This document shows, one piece after another, positions 7,651 to 14,195 of a DNA stretch of 16,951 bases. Origin of the DNA: Chloroflexota bacterium (GTDB taxonomy: Bacteria > Chloroflexota > Limnocylindria > Limnocylindrales > CSP1-4); the NCBI GenBank assembly GCA_029858845.1, contig JAOUEG010000012.1, positions 1-16,951 of the forward strand. The letters are read 5' to 3'. A program made the position numbers and the translations under genes. Within the stretch, counting starts at the first letter, position 1; every line of letters starts with the position of its first letter. The notes below the pieces were generated by a model. That model worked only from the letters and a program-made list of their open reading frames with translations, was not told the origin of the DNA and made no database searches.

Positions 7651-8850
7651 TCAGGCGGCCAGGACCTCGCCGGTGATCCCCAGCGGCGCCGGACTGAGCA
7701 GGGCCGGCTCGACGGCGGCGTCCACGAGGTGGTCGAGGAAGATCGATGACCAGAGCATGCTCTCCTCCCCGATCATGATCCAGCGCGGACTGACCCAGTT
7801 CTGGCCGCGGGCGTCCATCACCTCCCAGTACGTGCCGTCCCGCTCGATCCACTCCACGTAGCGAACCGTCTCCCTGGCCGCCAGGACCGGATCGACCGTC
7901 CGCAGCACCTGCAGGTACATCGCTCCGAGGCTCGTCCAGACAGTACTGCCCTGATAGTCGGGAAGCACGTGACGGGTCAGCCAGACTTCCCGCTCTGGGC
8001 GTCGGCTGGTCTCGTAGCGCAGCGGATACGGATCGCAGAAGCCGTGCTCGTCCAGATAGGCGAGCGCGGGGGCGATGACGGCCGGATCGCCGATGACCCC
8101 CGTGTAGAAGGGCCAGACGTTCGCCTCGCCGGAGACGGTGTCGTCGCCGAGGGCATCGCGAAAGTGGTCATCGACCCAGAAATGGTCCAGCAGCAGCCGG
8201 CCGTAATCGCCGTCGAAGTAGCGTTCGAACGGGGATTCGAACCAGCCGGTCTCGGCGACCGTCTTGGCCAGCAGCGCCACCATGGTGTTGCCGTAGGCAT
8301 TCGATCGATTGACGACGGTGTCGCGGTGCGCCGAGAACTTGCGGTCGGCCCGCACGAGACCGGTTGCCGGATCCACCACCCGGTCGTGGAAGTGGGCGAC
8401 CTGCGACGCAAGCCAGGGACGGTGGCGCTCGACCAGATCCGTGGCATCCGCAGCGCGCAACGCGGCCAGGAACAGCGGCAGGGAATCCACCCCGTACTCG
8501 TAGACGTCACCGGGCCGATCGAAGTAGTGGATGGTGGTGGTGATGTGGCTGGCGCGCCGCTCCCAGACGTCGAGGGCATAGGCAAGCGAGTCGCGAACCC
8601 TCGTCCCGTGACCGAGCCGGACCAGGGACGGTGCCGAGAACGACAGGTCACGCGTCCAGAACATGTCGAAATGCCCGGGACTGGCGGTGAAGGTCGTGCC
8701 GTTCCAGCACGCATCGATGCAGGCGCGCATGATCGCCATCGCGTCCCCCTCGTGACGCGTATGGCCGCGGAACTGCCGCCGCAGTCGAACACCGGCGTTG
8801 TGCATGTACTCGGCGAGAACGGCCGGGGCGATCCAGGGAGCGATGGCCAA
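7651..8850 (-). CDS. Six-hairpin glycosidase-like protein (putative glycoside hydrolase)
   Basis: The predicted product is a 399-residue soluble protein without a signal peptide, probably an (alpha/alpha)6-barrel enzyme acting on a glycoside in the cytoplasm. The basis is FDMFWTRDLSF (61-71), resembling the W-x-R-D-x-x-F site of GH15/GH63/GH133-type enzymes, repeated helical hairpins with aromatic patches such as SNAYGNTMVALL (183-194) and GEANVWPFYTGV (241-252), and a late acidic GEESMLWSS (361-369) that could supply the second carboxylate. I cannot assign a CAZy family or substrate. TTG 8850 is chosen because GGAG (8861-8858) lies seven bases upstream; the in-frame extension to 8925 is Arg/His-rich and looks untranslated. 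The stop faces the rtcB stop nine bases away, so any terminator must lie inside coding sequence. Confidence 0.75.
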   Translation of the reverse strand: MAIAPWIAPAVLAEYMHNAGVRLRRQFRGHTRHEGDAMAIMRACIDACWNGTTFTASPGHFDMFWTRDLSFSAPSLVRLGHGTRVRDSLAYALDVWERRASHITTTIHYFDRPGDVYEYGVDSLPLFLAALRAADATDLVERHRPWLASQVAHFHDRVVDPATGLVRADRKFSAHRDTVVNRSNAYGNTMVALLAKTVAETGWFESPFERYFDGDYGRLLLDHFWVDDHFRDALGDDTVSGEANVWPFYTGVIGDPAVIAPALAYLDEHGFCDPYPLRYETSRRPEREVWLTRHVLPDYQGSTVWTSLGAMYLQVLRTVDPVLAARETVRYVEWIERDGTYWEVMDARGQNWVSPRWIMIGEESMLWSSIFLDHLVDAAVEPALLSPAPLGITGEVLAA

Positions 8851-8997
8851 GGGATGTCTCCGGGAATGGGGTCGGCGCAGTGTACATGGCTCGCGCCGAT
8901 GACGCGGCGATCGCCGTCGCAGCATGGCGGCACCTCGCGGCCCCGCCGATCGCCCAGAGGTACCAGTCGCCTCGTCCGTGCCTGTTCAACTTCAGGC

Positions 8998-9026
8998 GTG
9001 ACAGGCGGCTCCCGGCCGTGTACCAT
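8998..9026 (+). promoter_or_regulatory. Candidate sigma70-type promoter for the zinc-ribbon gene
   Basis: GTGACA (8998-9003) matches the -35 consensus in five of six positions. It is followed after exactly 17 bases by TACCAT (9021-9026), four of six for the -10. Transcription would start near 9033, leaving a leader of about 120 bases. This is sequence matching only. Confidence 0.4.
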
Positions 9027-9102
9027 CGCGGGCGTCACGGGATCGCCCGTGGCGAACATGTGATCGACTCGACGCAAACACTCGGACTCCTCTCACGACT
9101 GA

Positions 9103-9125
9103 CGCGAGAACCCGAAAGGCTCGCG
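9103..9125 (+). other. Hairpin in the leader of the zinc-ribbon gene
   Basis: CGCGAG (9103-9108) pairs with CTCGCG (9120-9125). Inside, CC (9111-9112) can pair with GG (9118-9119) around a small A-rich loop. The hairpin ends ten bases before the Shine-Dalgarno region, and CTCCT at 9087-9091 upstream of it could pair with AGGAG. This may be a translational control element; it is inferred from complementarity. Confidence 0.35.
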
Positions 9126-9135
9126 CCGGGCATCG

Positions 9136-9143
9136 AGAAGGAG
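9136..9143 (+). promoter_or_regulatory. Ribosome binding site that fixes the TTG start of the zinc-ribbon gene
   Basis: AGAAGGAG is followed after nine bases by TTG 9153. GAGA (9135-9138) and TCTC (9144-9147) can form a short stem that places AGGAG in the loop. Confidence 0.7.
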
Positions 9144-9152
9144 TCTCTTCTT

Positions 9153-9506
9153 TTGTATACCGATAAGAATCTGACCTGCGCGGACTGTGGCCAGGAATTC
9201 GTGTTCACGGGTTCCGAGCAGGACTTCTACTCTCAGCGCGGCTTCACCGAGCCGCGACGCTGCCCCTCCTGCCGTGCGAGCCGCAAGGCGGCGCGGAACA
9301 GCGAGGGCGGCGGCAGCTCCTACGGGGGCGGCTACTCCAGCGGCGCCGGCAGCTACGGCGGTGGTGGCGGTGGCTACGATCGCGGCCCCCGGGAGATGTT
9401 CTCGGCAACGTGCTCGTCCTGCGGCAAGGAAGCCCAGGTCCCGTTCCGCCCGACCAGCGGCAAGCCGGTCTATTGCAGCGACTGCTTCCGAAGCCAGCGC
9501 GGCTGA
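9153..9506 (+). CDS. Double zinc-ribbon protein with Gly/Ser/Tyr-rich linker
   Basis: This 117-residue protein has two treble-cysteine modules. The N-terminal one has C9-x2-C12 and C37-x2-C40, with EFVFTGSEQDFYSQRGF between them. The C-terminal one has C87-x2-C90 and C108-x2-C111. A flexible Gly/Ser/Tyr linker occupies about 52-76. The N-terminal half matches the probable zinc-ribbon family common in Chloroflexota and Deinococcus, whose members usually begin MYTDK. This supports the TTG start at 9153, read as MYTDKNLTC, with AGAAGGAG upstream. The biochemical role is unknown; nucleic acid binding or a redox/metal-sensing role is speculation. An in-frame upstream reading to 8880 contains the leader and putative promoter and is rejected. 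The gene is transcribed away from the glycosidase-like gene and toward the YCII gene. Confidence 0.9.
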   Translation: MYTDKNLTCADCGQEFVFTGSEQDFYSQRGFTEPRRCPSCRASRKAARNSEGGGSSYGGGYSSGAGSYGGGGGGYDRGPREMFSATCSSCGKEAQVPFRPTSGKPVYCSDCFRSQRG

Positions 9507-9550
9507 TCCAGCCGCAGGGGTGAGAGCCGTACTCCGGCTCAACGAACCAG

Positions 9551-9595
9551 CATGAACAACGATCCGGATCGTCAGTCGATCCGGATCGTTTCATG
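9551..9595. terminator. Bidirectional hairpin terminator between convergent genes
   Basis: AACGATCCGGATCG (9558-9571) and CGATCCGGATCGTT (9577-9590) form a perfect 14-bp stem around loop TCAGT. The arms extend by a further CATGAA/TTCATG pairing with a two-base bulge on the left. Runs of A on the left and T on the right serve either strand, though both are short. It lies 45 bases after the zinc-ribbon stop and 20 bases after the YCII stop. Confidence 0.8.
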
Positions 9596-9614
9596 TCCGG
9601 TCCCCTGCCGGCGG

Positions 9615-9926
9615 TCACATCATCGCGTAGGTCTCCACGACCTGAAGCGTGGACCCGCCCCCGAGGACCGGGCAGCCCTTGGCCAACGCCACGGCCTCGT
9701 CGAGCGAATCGGCCCGGATGATGATGTAGCCGTTCATGGTGCCCGAGTCGTCGCTGACGGACCCGTCAGGGGCGATCTGCTTCTTGACCGCCATCGGGTT
9801 GCCACGATCGACGATCCTCGCGCCGAGCTCGTCGTACCAGTCCGTCCATGCCTGCATGAACCTGACACCTTCTTCGGGTGTTTCGGGCATCGAACCGCCG
9901 TGGGACACCAGGACGTAGTTCGTCAT
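9615..9926 (-). CDS. YCII/YciI family protein
   Basis: This is a small 103-residue cytoplasmic protein of the YCII-related (DGPF) dimeric alpha/beta-barrel family. It starts MTNYVLVSHGG, has a central helix FMQAWTDWYDELGARIVDRG (23-42), the strand NGYIIIRADSLDEAVALAKG (65-84) and then GCPVLGGGSTLQVVETY (84-100). The phrase A-x-x-L-A-x-G-C-P before the last strand is typical of the group. Members are often encoded near sigma factors or act in aromatic degradation, but no such partner is adjacent here, so the function is unknown. ATG 9926 is preferred because AGGAG (9939-9935) lies eight bases upstream; the in-frame GTG at 9932 would be only two bases from it. Confidence 0.88.
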   Translation of the reverse strand: MTNYVLVSHGGSMPETPEEGVRFMQAWTDWYDELGARIVDRGNPMAVKKQIAPDGSVSDDSGTMNGYIIIRADSLDEAVALAKGCPVLGGGSTLQVVETYAMM

Positions 9927-10168
9927 CGTCACGACTCCTGTGCAGGCGGTCCATGTGCCGCCGTCACCATCACGACGAACGACATCGGGGATATCGACAA
10001 CCGCGCAACCGATGTTCGGCCCGGGACGGGCGTCGCACCGGAAGTCATCCTCGTGGACCGACCGGTCGTGACGGATGGCCCTCCCCAGGATCGGTACTCG
10101 GCGCCCATCATCGGGATCGAGGCCGCCGCGACGGACGGCGGCGCAGTGCCGAGGAACGGAGGTGCGTG
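9927..10168. other. Divergent intergenic region between YCII and DUF1918 genes
   Basis: The 242 bases hold the AGGAG of the YCII gene (9939-9935) and the GGAGG of the DUF1918 gene (10158-10162). I found no promoter pair with acceptable -35 and -10 boxes on either strand. The frames that stay open across the region have no recognisable domain and look like products of high GC content. Confidence 0.4.
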
Positions 10169-10372
10169 ATGCTCGCGAAGGTCGGCGACCGGATCGTCGT
10201 GGAGTCGGAGAAGATGGACGTGCCGCCGCGCGAGGGCGAGATCCTCGAGGTCATCGCGCACGATCCGCGGACCGAGTTCCGCGTCCTTTGGGACGATGGG
10301 CACGAGAGCAGCATCCGCCCCGCGGCCGGCGCCTATCGGATCCTCCCGAGCGGCAAGAAGGTCTCGGCCTGA
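10169..10372 (+). CDS. DUF1918 domain protein
   Basis: This 67-residue protein starts MLAKVGDRIVVESEK and contains REGEILEVI (21-29) and FRVLWDDGHESSIRPAAGA (37-55). This is the DUF1918 pattern of V-G-D-R-I-V-V, then G-x-I/V-L-E-V, then W-x-D-G-H-E, an SH3-like small beta-barrel common in Actinobacteria and Chloroflexota. No function is established; a ligand- or nucleic-acid-binding role would be guesswork. The basic tail SGKKVSA is not part of the core. The start is well supported by GGAGG (10158-10162) six bases before ATG. The lipoprotein gene follows 146 bases later on the same strand, with hairpins between. Confidence 0.87.
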   Translation: MLAKVGDRIVVESEKMDVPPREGEILEVIAHDPRTEFRVLWDDGHESSIRPAAGAYRILPSGKKVSA

Positions 10373-10416
10373 GATCTGCGGACCGACCGTCGCCCCGGCA
10401 GGCGGCAGCGGAGGGC

Positions 10417-10432
10417 CCGCCGACCTCGGCGG
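10417..10432 (+). other. Perfect inverted repeat after the DUF1918 gene
   Basis: CCGCCGACCTCGGCGG is a 16-base perfect inverted repeat able to form a six-base-pair stem with loop ACCT. No T-run follows, so simple intrinsic termination is unlikely. Confidence 0.5.
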
Positions 10433-10442
10433 ATCGGGGCCT

Positions 10443-10468
10443 GGACCGCCCGGGAAACCGGCCGGTCC
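10443..10468 (+). other. Long hairpin with GAAA tetraloop before the lipoprotein gene
   Basis: GGACCG (10443-10448) and CCGG (10450-10453) pair with CCGG (10458-10461) and CGGTCC (10463-10468). One C/C mismatch interrupts the stem and the loop is GAAA, a GNRA type. It overlaps a perfect 12-base palindrome, GTCCTGCAGGAC (10465-10476). With no U-tract it may be an attenuator-like or RNA-stability element of the lipoprotein transcript, or a protein-binding site in DNA. Confidence 0.5.
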
Positions 10469-10518
10469 TGCAGGACGTAGTCGATGGTGTCCATCACGTT
10501 CGCACCTGGAGACCATCG

Positions 10519-11064
10519 ATGGGTCCGACCGCGCGATCATCGTTCCTGCTCGCCGTCCTTCTGGCCGTCCTGACCGCGGCGTCCTGCTCGAGCAGCGGGG
10601 CATCGAATGGACCGTCGGGGTCGGCCGCTACGTCCCGGGACGGGCTGTACGGCGGATCGACGACCGAACCGCCAGTGGCAGCAGCCACGGAGGAGCCGAC
10701 CACTGCTCCCGGCGGGGCGTCGATCATGCTTGCCGACGGAGCACTCGGTTCGATCCTCGTGGACGCCGAGGGCCGGACGCTCTACGGCTTCACGGTGGAT
10801 GTCGACGGGAAGTCCGCATGCTACGACGGGTGTGCCGCGACCTGGCCTCCGCTCGTCGTCGACGGGCCGGCCTCCGTCGGCGACGGACTTGACGGCACGC
10901 TCCTATCCACCGTGCCCCGCACGGACGGGACGACGCAGGTCAAGTACGGCGAGTGGCCGCTCTACTACTTCGCCGCCGATGCGTCAGCGGGCGACACGAA
11001 GGGCCAGGGCATCAACGATGTCTGGTACGTGGTCGCGGCAGACGGCTCGCTGATCGGCCGCTAG
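10519..11064 (+). CDS. Secreted lipoprotein with COG4315 repeat (PF03640-like)
   Basis: This 181-residue exported lipoprotein has a signal peptide at 1-22 (SSFLLAVLLAVLTAAS) with the lipidated Cys23 in TAASC. A Ser/Thr/Pro/Ala-rich linker follows to about 68. Two copies of the secreted repeat come next. Copy 1 has GRTLYGFTVDVDGKSACYDGCAATWPPL (85-112 region; key residues LY, F, D, C101, C105, WPPL). Copy 2 has VKYGEWPLYYFAAD (141-154) and GDTKGQGINDVWYVV (158-172). The family sits outside the membrane and its role is unknown; the spaced cysteines in copy 1 could form a disulfide. ATG 10519 has GGAG (10508-10511) seven bases upstream and directly precedes the hydrophobic signal segment. It is convergent with the FAD oxidoreductase gene. 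Confidence 0.92.
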   Translation: MGPTARSSFLLAVLLAVLTAASCSSSGASNGPSGSAATSRDGLYGGSTTEPPVAAATEEPTTAPGGASIMLADGALGSILVDAEGRTLYGFTVDVDGKSACYDGCAATWPPLVVDGPASVGDGLDGTLLSTVPRTDGTTQVKYGEWPLYYFAADASAGDTKGQGINDVWYVVAADGSLIGR

Positions 11065-11081
11065 ATCCGACGACCTCTCAC

Positions 11082-11120
11082 TCGAGCGGCTGCCTGGCCT
11101 CGGGACGGGCGGCCGCTCGA
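11082..11120. terminator. Inverted repeat downstream of the lipoprotein gene, possible terminator
   Basis: TCGAGCGGC (11082-11090) and GCCGCTCGA (11112-11120) form a perfect nine-base stem around a 21-base GC-rich loop that can pair further. It lies 17 bases after the lipoprotein stop, between convergent genes. There is no T-tract, so intrinsic termination is uncertain. Confidence 0.45.
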
Positions 11121-11127
11121 TCCTGCT

Positions 11128-11160
11128 GCGGGCGGACCGGGATCCCCCCAGGCCGCCCGC
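11128..11160. terminator. Second inverted repeat, possible terminator of the FAD oxidoreductase operon
   Basis: GCGGGCGG (11128-11135) pairs with CCGCCCGC (11153-11160) around a 17-base loop containing GGGATCCC. It ends seven bases before the stop of the minus-strand FAD oxidoreductase gene, so it could end transcription from the right. No T-tract is seen. Confidence 0.45.
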
Positions 11161-11167
11161 GGGACCG

Positions 11168-12856
11168 TCAACCGCGGAGCGCCCTGGCTCGGTCCTTGAG
11201 GATCTGACTGGCGGCCAGCTTGCCCGGGCCACCGGTGACACAGCCGCCCGGGTGGGTCCCGGATCCGCACTGGTAGTAGCCGTCGATCGGGGTTCGGTAC
11301 TGCGACCAGCCCGGGGCGGGCCGGAAGAAGAACATCTGGGGCGCAAAGAACTCACCCGCGAAGATGTTGCCCTCGGACAGCCCCACCGTCCGCTCGATGT
11401 GGAGCGGGGTGACCACCTCACGCTGGAGCACGAGGTCGCTGAAGCCGGGAAAGAACGACTCGAGCGTGCGCTGCACCGTGTCGCCCAGGTTCTCCTTCTC
11501 GGAATCCCAGTCGCTCTCGCGCAGGTGATACGGGGTGTAGTGGATGAAACAGCTCATGACGTGCTTGCCCGGGGGCGCCATGTCCGGATCGATGGTCGAC
11601 TGGATGGCGCCATCGATATACGGACGCGAGCTATACCAGCCGTACTTGCCCTCGTCGAACGCTCGCTCGAGGTAGTCGATCGACGGGCCGATGTTGGTGA
11701 ATCCGCGGAAGATGTCGCTGCGGCCCGGGAGTGCCGGGTACTCGGGAAGTCCATCCAGCGCGAAGTTGACCTTGGACGACGTGCCCTGGAAGCGGAAGCG
11801 TCGGATGCTCTCCACGAGATCGTCCGGCAGCTCGCGGGGGTCGACCATCTCCAGGAACGTGCGGCGCGGATCCAGGGCACTGACCACGGTGTCGGCGTAG
11901 AACTCGGTACCGTCGGTCAGGGCGACGCCGGTCGTCCGGCCGCCCTTCGTGATCACCGCCTCGACCGGGGATTCGAGCCGGATCTCCGCGCCGAACGACG
12001 TGGCCGCGCGGGCCAGGACCTGGGTGAACCCGCCGTTGCCCTTCTTATGGAACGCCCACGCCCCGAATTCGCCGTCGTGTTCGCCCATCGAATGGAAGAG
12101 CAGCACAAGCCCCGAGCCCTGTGACCGTGGCCCGACCTTGGTCCCGATGATGCTGGAACTGGCGAGGTAGCCCTTGACGATCTCCGACTCGAAGTAGTCG
12201 TCGAGAAAGTCGGCCGCGCTACCGGTCGCCAGGCGGACGAAGTTGTGGAGGGTCCGCTTGTCCATGGACCGGAAGATCCCGCCGACCTGGGCCAGCGCCA
12301 GGAACTCCTCCGGATCATCGCTGAAGAGGTCGGGCGGGACCATGTCGAAGATCGGCTTGATCGCCTGGCAGACCATGTCCATGTCGTGGGCGTACTGCTC
12401 ATACGCGTCGGCGTCGCGCCTGCTGTGGCGAGCGATCTCCTGCAGGTTCGCCCCGCGGTCCTGACCGAGCCACAGGTAGTCGCCGTTCTCCATAGGCGCA
12501 AAGGATGAGGACATGAGCAGGGGCATGAAGCCATGCTTGGTCAGCTCCAGGTCGTGGATGATCTGCGGACGAAGCAGTGACAGTGCGTACGAGAACGTCG
12601 TGAACCAGAAGCCCGGGCGCAGCTCCTCGGTGATCGCGGCACCGCCAACGAGGTGGCGACGTTCCAGGATGAGCGTGCGCAGGCCCGCCTTCGCCAGGTA
12701 GGCACCGTTCACGAGGCCGTTGTGGCCGCCACCCACGATGATGGCGTCGTAGGTCCGGTCGTCACGCGAGGTCGATCTCGTCGACCTCGCGTTCGACGCC
12801 TTCGTACGGACGCCCTTGGCGGTCGACTTGGTCTTGGTCCTGGTCTTGGTCGTCAT
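11168..12856 (-). CDS. FAD-dependent oxidoreductase, CrtI/PYROXD2 type (COG1233-like)
   Basis: The 562-residue flavoprotein has the dinucleotide-binding fold at 36-67: YDAIIVGGGHNGLVNGAYLA (36-55), then LILERR with Glu65 for the ribose, then GGAA (71-74). The C-terminal FAD loop is at about 525-550 (YYQCGSGTHPGGCVTGGPG). The central part, with GGFTQVLARAATSFGAEIRL and VVSALDPRRTFLEMV, matches the phytoene-desaturase-like/PYROXD2 group. It probably oxidises a C-C or C-N bond, with unknown substrate. The first 31 residues are unusual: a basic Lys/Thr/Arg/Ser tail (MTTKTRTKTKSTAK...) absent from most relatives. The ATG is one base after the upstream GcvT-like stop (TGACATG) and has no clear Shine-Dalgarno, pointing to coupled translation and a shared pathway. 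Confidence 0.92.
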   Translation of the reverse strand: MTTKTRTKTKSTAKGVRTKASNARSTRSTSRDDRTYDAIIVGGGHNGLVNGAYLAKAGLRTLILERRHLVGGAAITEELRPGFWFTTFSYALSLLRPQIIHDLELTKHGFMPLLMSSSFAPMENGDYLWLGQDRGANLQEIARHSRRDADAYEQYAHDMDMVCQAIKPIFDMVPPDLFSDDPEEFLALAQVGGIFRSMDKRTLHNFVRLATGSAADFLDDYFESEIVKGYLASSSIIGTKVGPRSQGSGLVLLFHSMGEHDGEFGAWAFHKKGNGGFTQVLARAATSFGAEIRLESPVEAVITKGGRTTGVALTDGTEFYADTVVSALDPRRTFLEMVDPRELPDDLVESIRRFRFQGTSSKVNFALDGLPEYPALPGRSDIFRGFTNIGPSIDYLERAFDEGKYGWYSSRPYIDGAIQSTIDPDMAPPGKHVMSCFIHYTPYHLRESDWDSEKENLGDTVQRTLESFFPGFSDLVLQREVVTPLHIERTVGLSEGNIFAGEFFAPQMFFFRPAPGWSQYRTPIDGYYQCGSGTHPGGCVTGGPGKLAASQILKDRARALRG

Positions 12857-12857
12857 G

Positions 12858-14057
12858 TCAGGCCGTCTTTCGCTCAGGGTTGTAGAGCGGCAGCCGAGCG
12901 ACGTGCGCAGCGACCTGCTCGTAGTGGTGGTCCACCGTGAACTCGAGGTTCACCTTCGTCCCGAACCGCGCCAGATCCGGGCGGATGCGGGCGATGGCGA
13001 TGTGGCGCTGGAGTATCGGCGAGTACATGAAGCTGGTCGCGTAGCCCACCTGTCGATAGTCGTCGTCATAGCACAGCCAGTCCTCCACGACCGGCGTGTG
13101 ATCCTTGGGCGGCATGAGGCCCACGGCCGTATGGACGCGGTCGTAGTCCTCCCAATCCACCACCAGCCCGCGCATGGACCAACGCGAGGTCCGGTCGGCG
13201 ATCTCGCGCTCCAGGGCACGTCGACCCACGAAGGGGCGCGCGTCGGCGCCGAGGTCGCGGAACATCCAGCTCCATCCGAGCTCGATCGGGGTGGACCGAT
13301 GGGCATCGTTCCAGGCGAATCGACTCGAGTCGAAGTCGGCTTCCAGCAGCAGCAGCCCCGCCTCGATCCGGAGCATGTACAGCGCCGCGAGCCCGTACGG
13401 TTGAACGCCCTGACCCTGGACGCTCTCCCAGAGGATGTCCCACACGCGGAGTGCGTCGGGTGCCGGCACCCAAAGCTCGTATCCGAGGTCGCCGGAGTAG
13501 CCGGTCCGGCTGACGACGACCGGAGCGCCGCCGATCTCGCCCTGGACCAGACCGAAGAAGGGCGTCTCGGCGACCTGCGGCACCAACCGTGCCAGGAGGT
13601 CGCGCGACCGGGGCCCCTGGACCGCCAGGATCCCGAAGTCGTCGCTGACGTCCTCGATCCGCGCGTCGAGCCGCCCGATGCGATCCGCGAACCAGGCGAA
13701 GTTGGGCTCCGCGCTGGTCAGGAGGTAGGCGTCATCGGCCAGGCGCAGGATCACGCCGTCCTCGATGACGAAGCCGCGCTCGTCCAGCCAGCAGGTGTAG
13801 TGGGCCTGGCCCGGCGCGCACGTGCGGATGTCCCGCGCCAGGACCCCGGACAGGAATCGCTCGGCGTCGGAGCCGGTGATCCGGTACTTGTAGAGCGGGC
13901 TGGTGTCGAAGATCCCGGCGGCGTTCCGGACGGCGAAGTACTCGGCCTTGTCCGACAGCTGATAGCGGTCCGCGGCCAGGTGATTGGACCAGTGACTCCA
14001 CAGGTGCGTCTGGTTGAGCGCGCTCGTGCGCTCATGGAACGGGGTCGTCCGGATCAT
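12858..14057 (-). CDS. GcvT-like aminomethyltransferase family protein (folate-binding)
   Basis: The 399-residue protein has the GcvT fold. Visible elements are AGIFDTSPLYKYRITGSDAE (47-66), CWLDERGFVIEDGVILRL (89-106) with Asp100 at the T-protein catalytic aspartate position, SRTGYSGDLGYEL (183-194, the RTGYTGExGFE motif) and MLRIEAGLLLLEADFD (228-243, the LRxEAG folate segment). The C-terminal barrel is at about 290-390. The usual GLGARDxLR reads GLAALYMLR, so it departs from true glycine-cleavage T-protein. No gcvH or gcvP is present. With the flavin oxidoreductase one base downstream, demethylation of an N- or O-methyl compound with transfer of C1 to tetrahydrofolate is a reasonable inference. 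ATG 14057 has only a weak GAGGG at about ten bases. Confidence 0.88.
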   Translation of the reverse strand: MIRTTPFHERTSALNQTHLWSHWSNHLAADRYQLSDKAEYFAVRNAAGIFDTSPLYKYRITGSDAERFLSGVLARDIRTCAPGQAHYTCWLDERGFVIEDGVILRLADDAYLLTSAEPNFAWFADRIGRLDARIEDVSDDFGILAVQGPRSRDLLARLVPQVAETPFFGLVQGEIGGAPVVVSRTGYSGDLGYELWVPAPDALRVWDILWESVQGQGVQPYGLAALYMLRIEAGLLLLEADFDSSRFAWNDAHRSTPIELGWSWMFRDLGADARPFVGRRALEREIADRTSRWSMRGLVVDWEDYDRVHTAVGLMPPKDHTPVVEDWLCYDDDYRQVGYATSFMYSPILQRHIAIARIRPDLARFGTKVNLEFTVDHHYEQVAAHVARLPLYNPERKTA

Positions 14058-14195
14058 GCGCTGGTCGCCCTCTCGTACGCGCCGTTGGATGACGACGCAC
14101 GATATCCGGTCGGGCGCCCCCGGACCGTGCCGTCCTGCCCTGTGGGCGCCGACCGCACCCGGCGCCGGTCGACGGGCCGATCGACGCTTCCGAGA

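Noticed and set aside
8880..9152. N-terminal extension of the zinc-ribbon protein
   Set aside because: It spans the candidate promoter and leader; the family starts at MYTDK, matching TTG 9153.
14058..14195. Possible small gene or promoter in the gap between the GcvT-like and ABC-2 permease genes
   Set aside because: No frame has a plausible start and ribosome site, and TATCGT on the minus strand lacks a matching -35 box.
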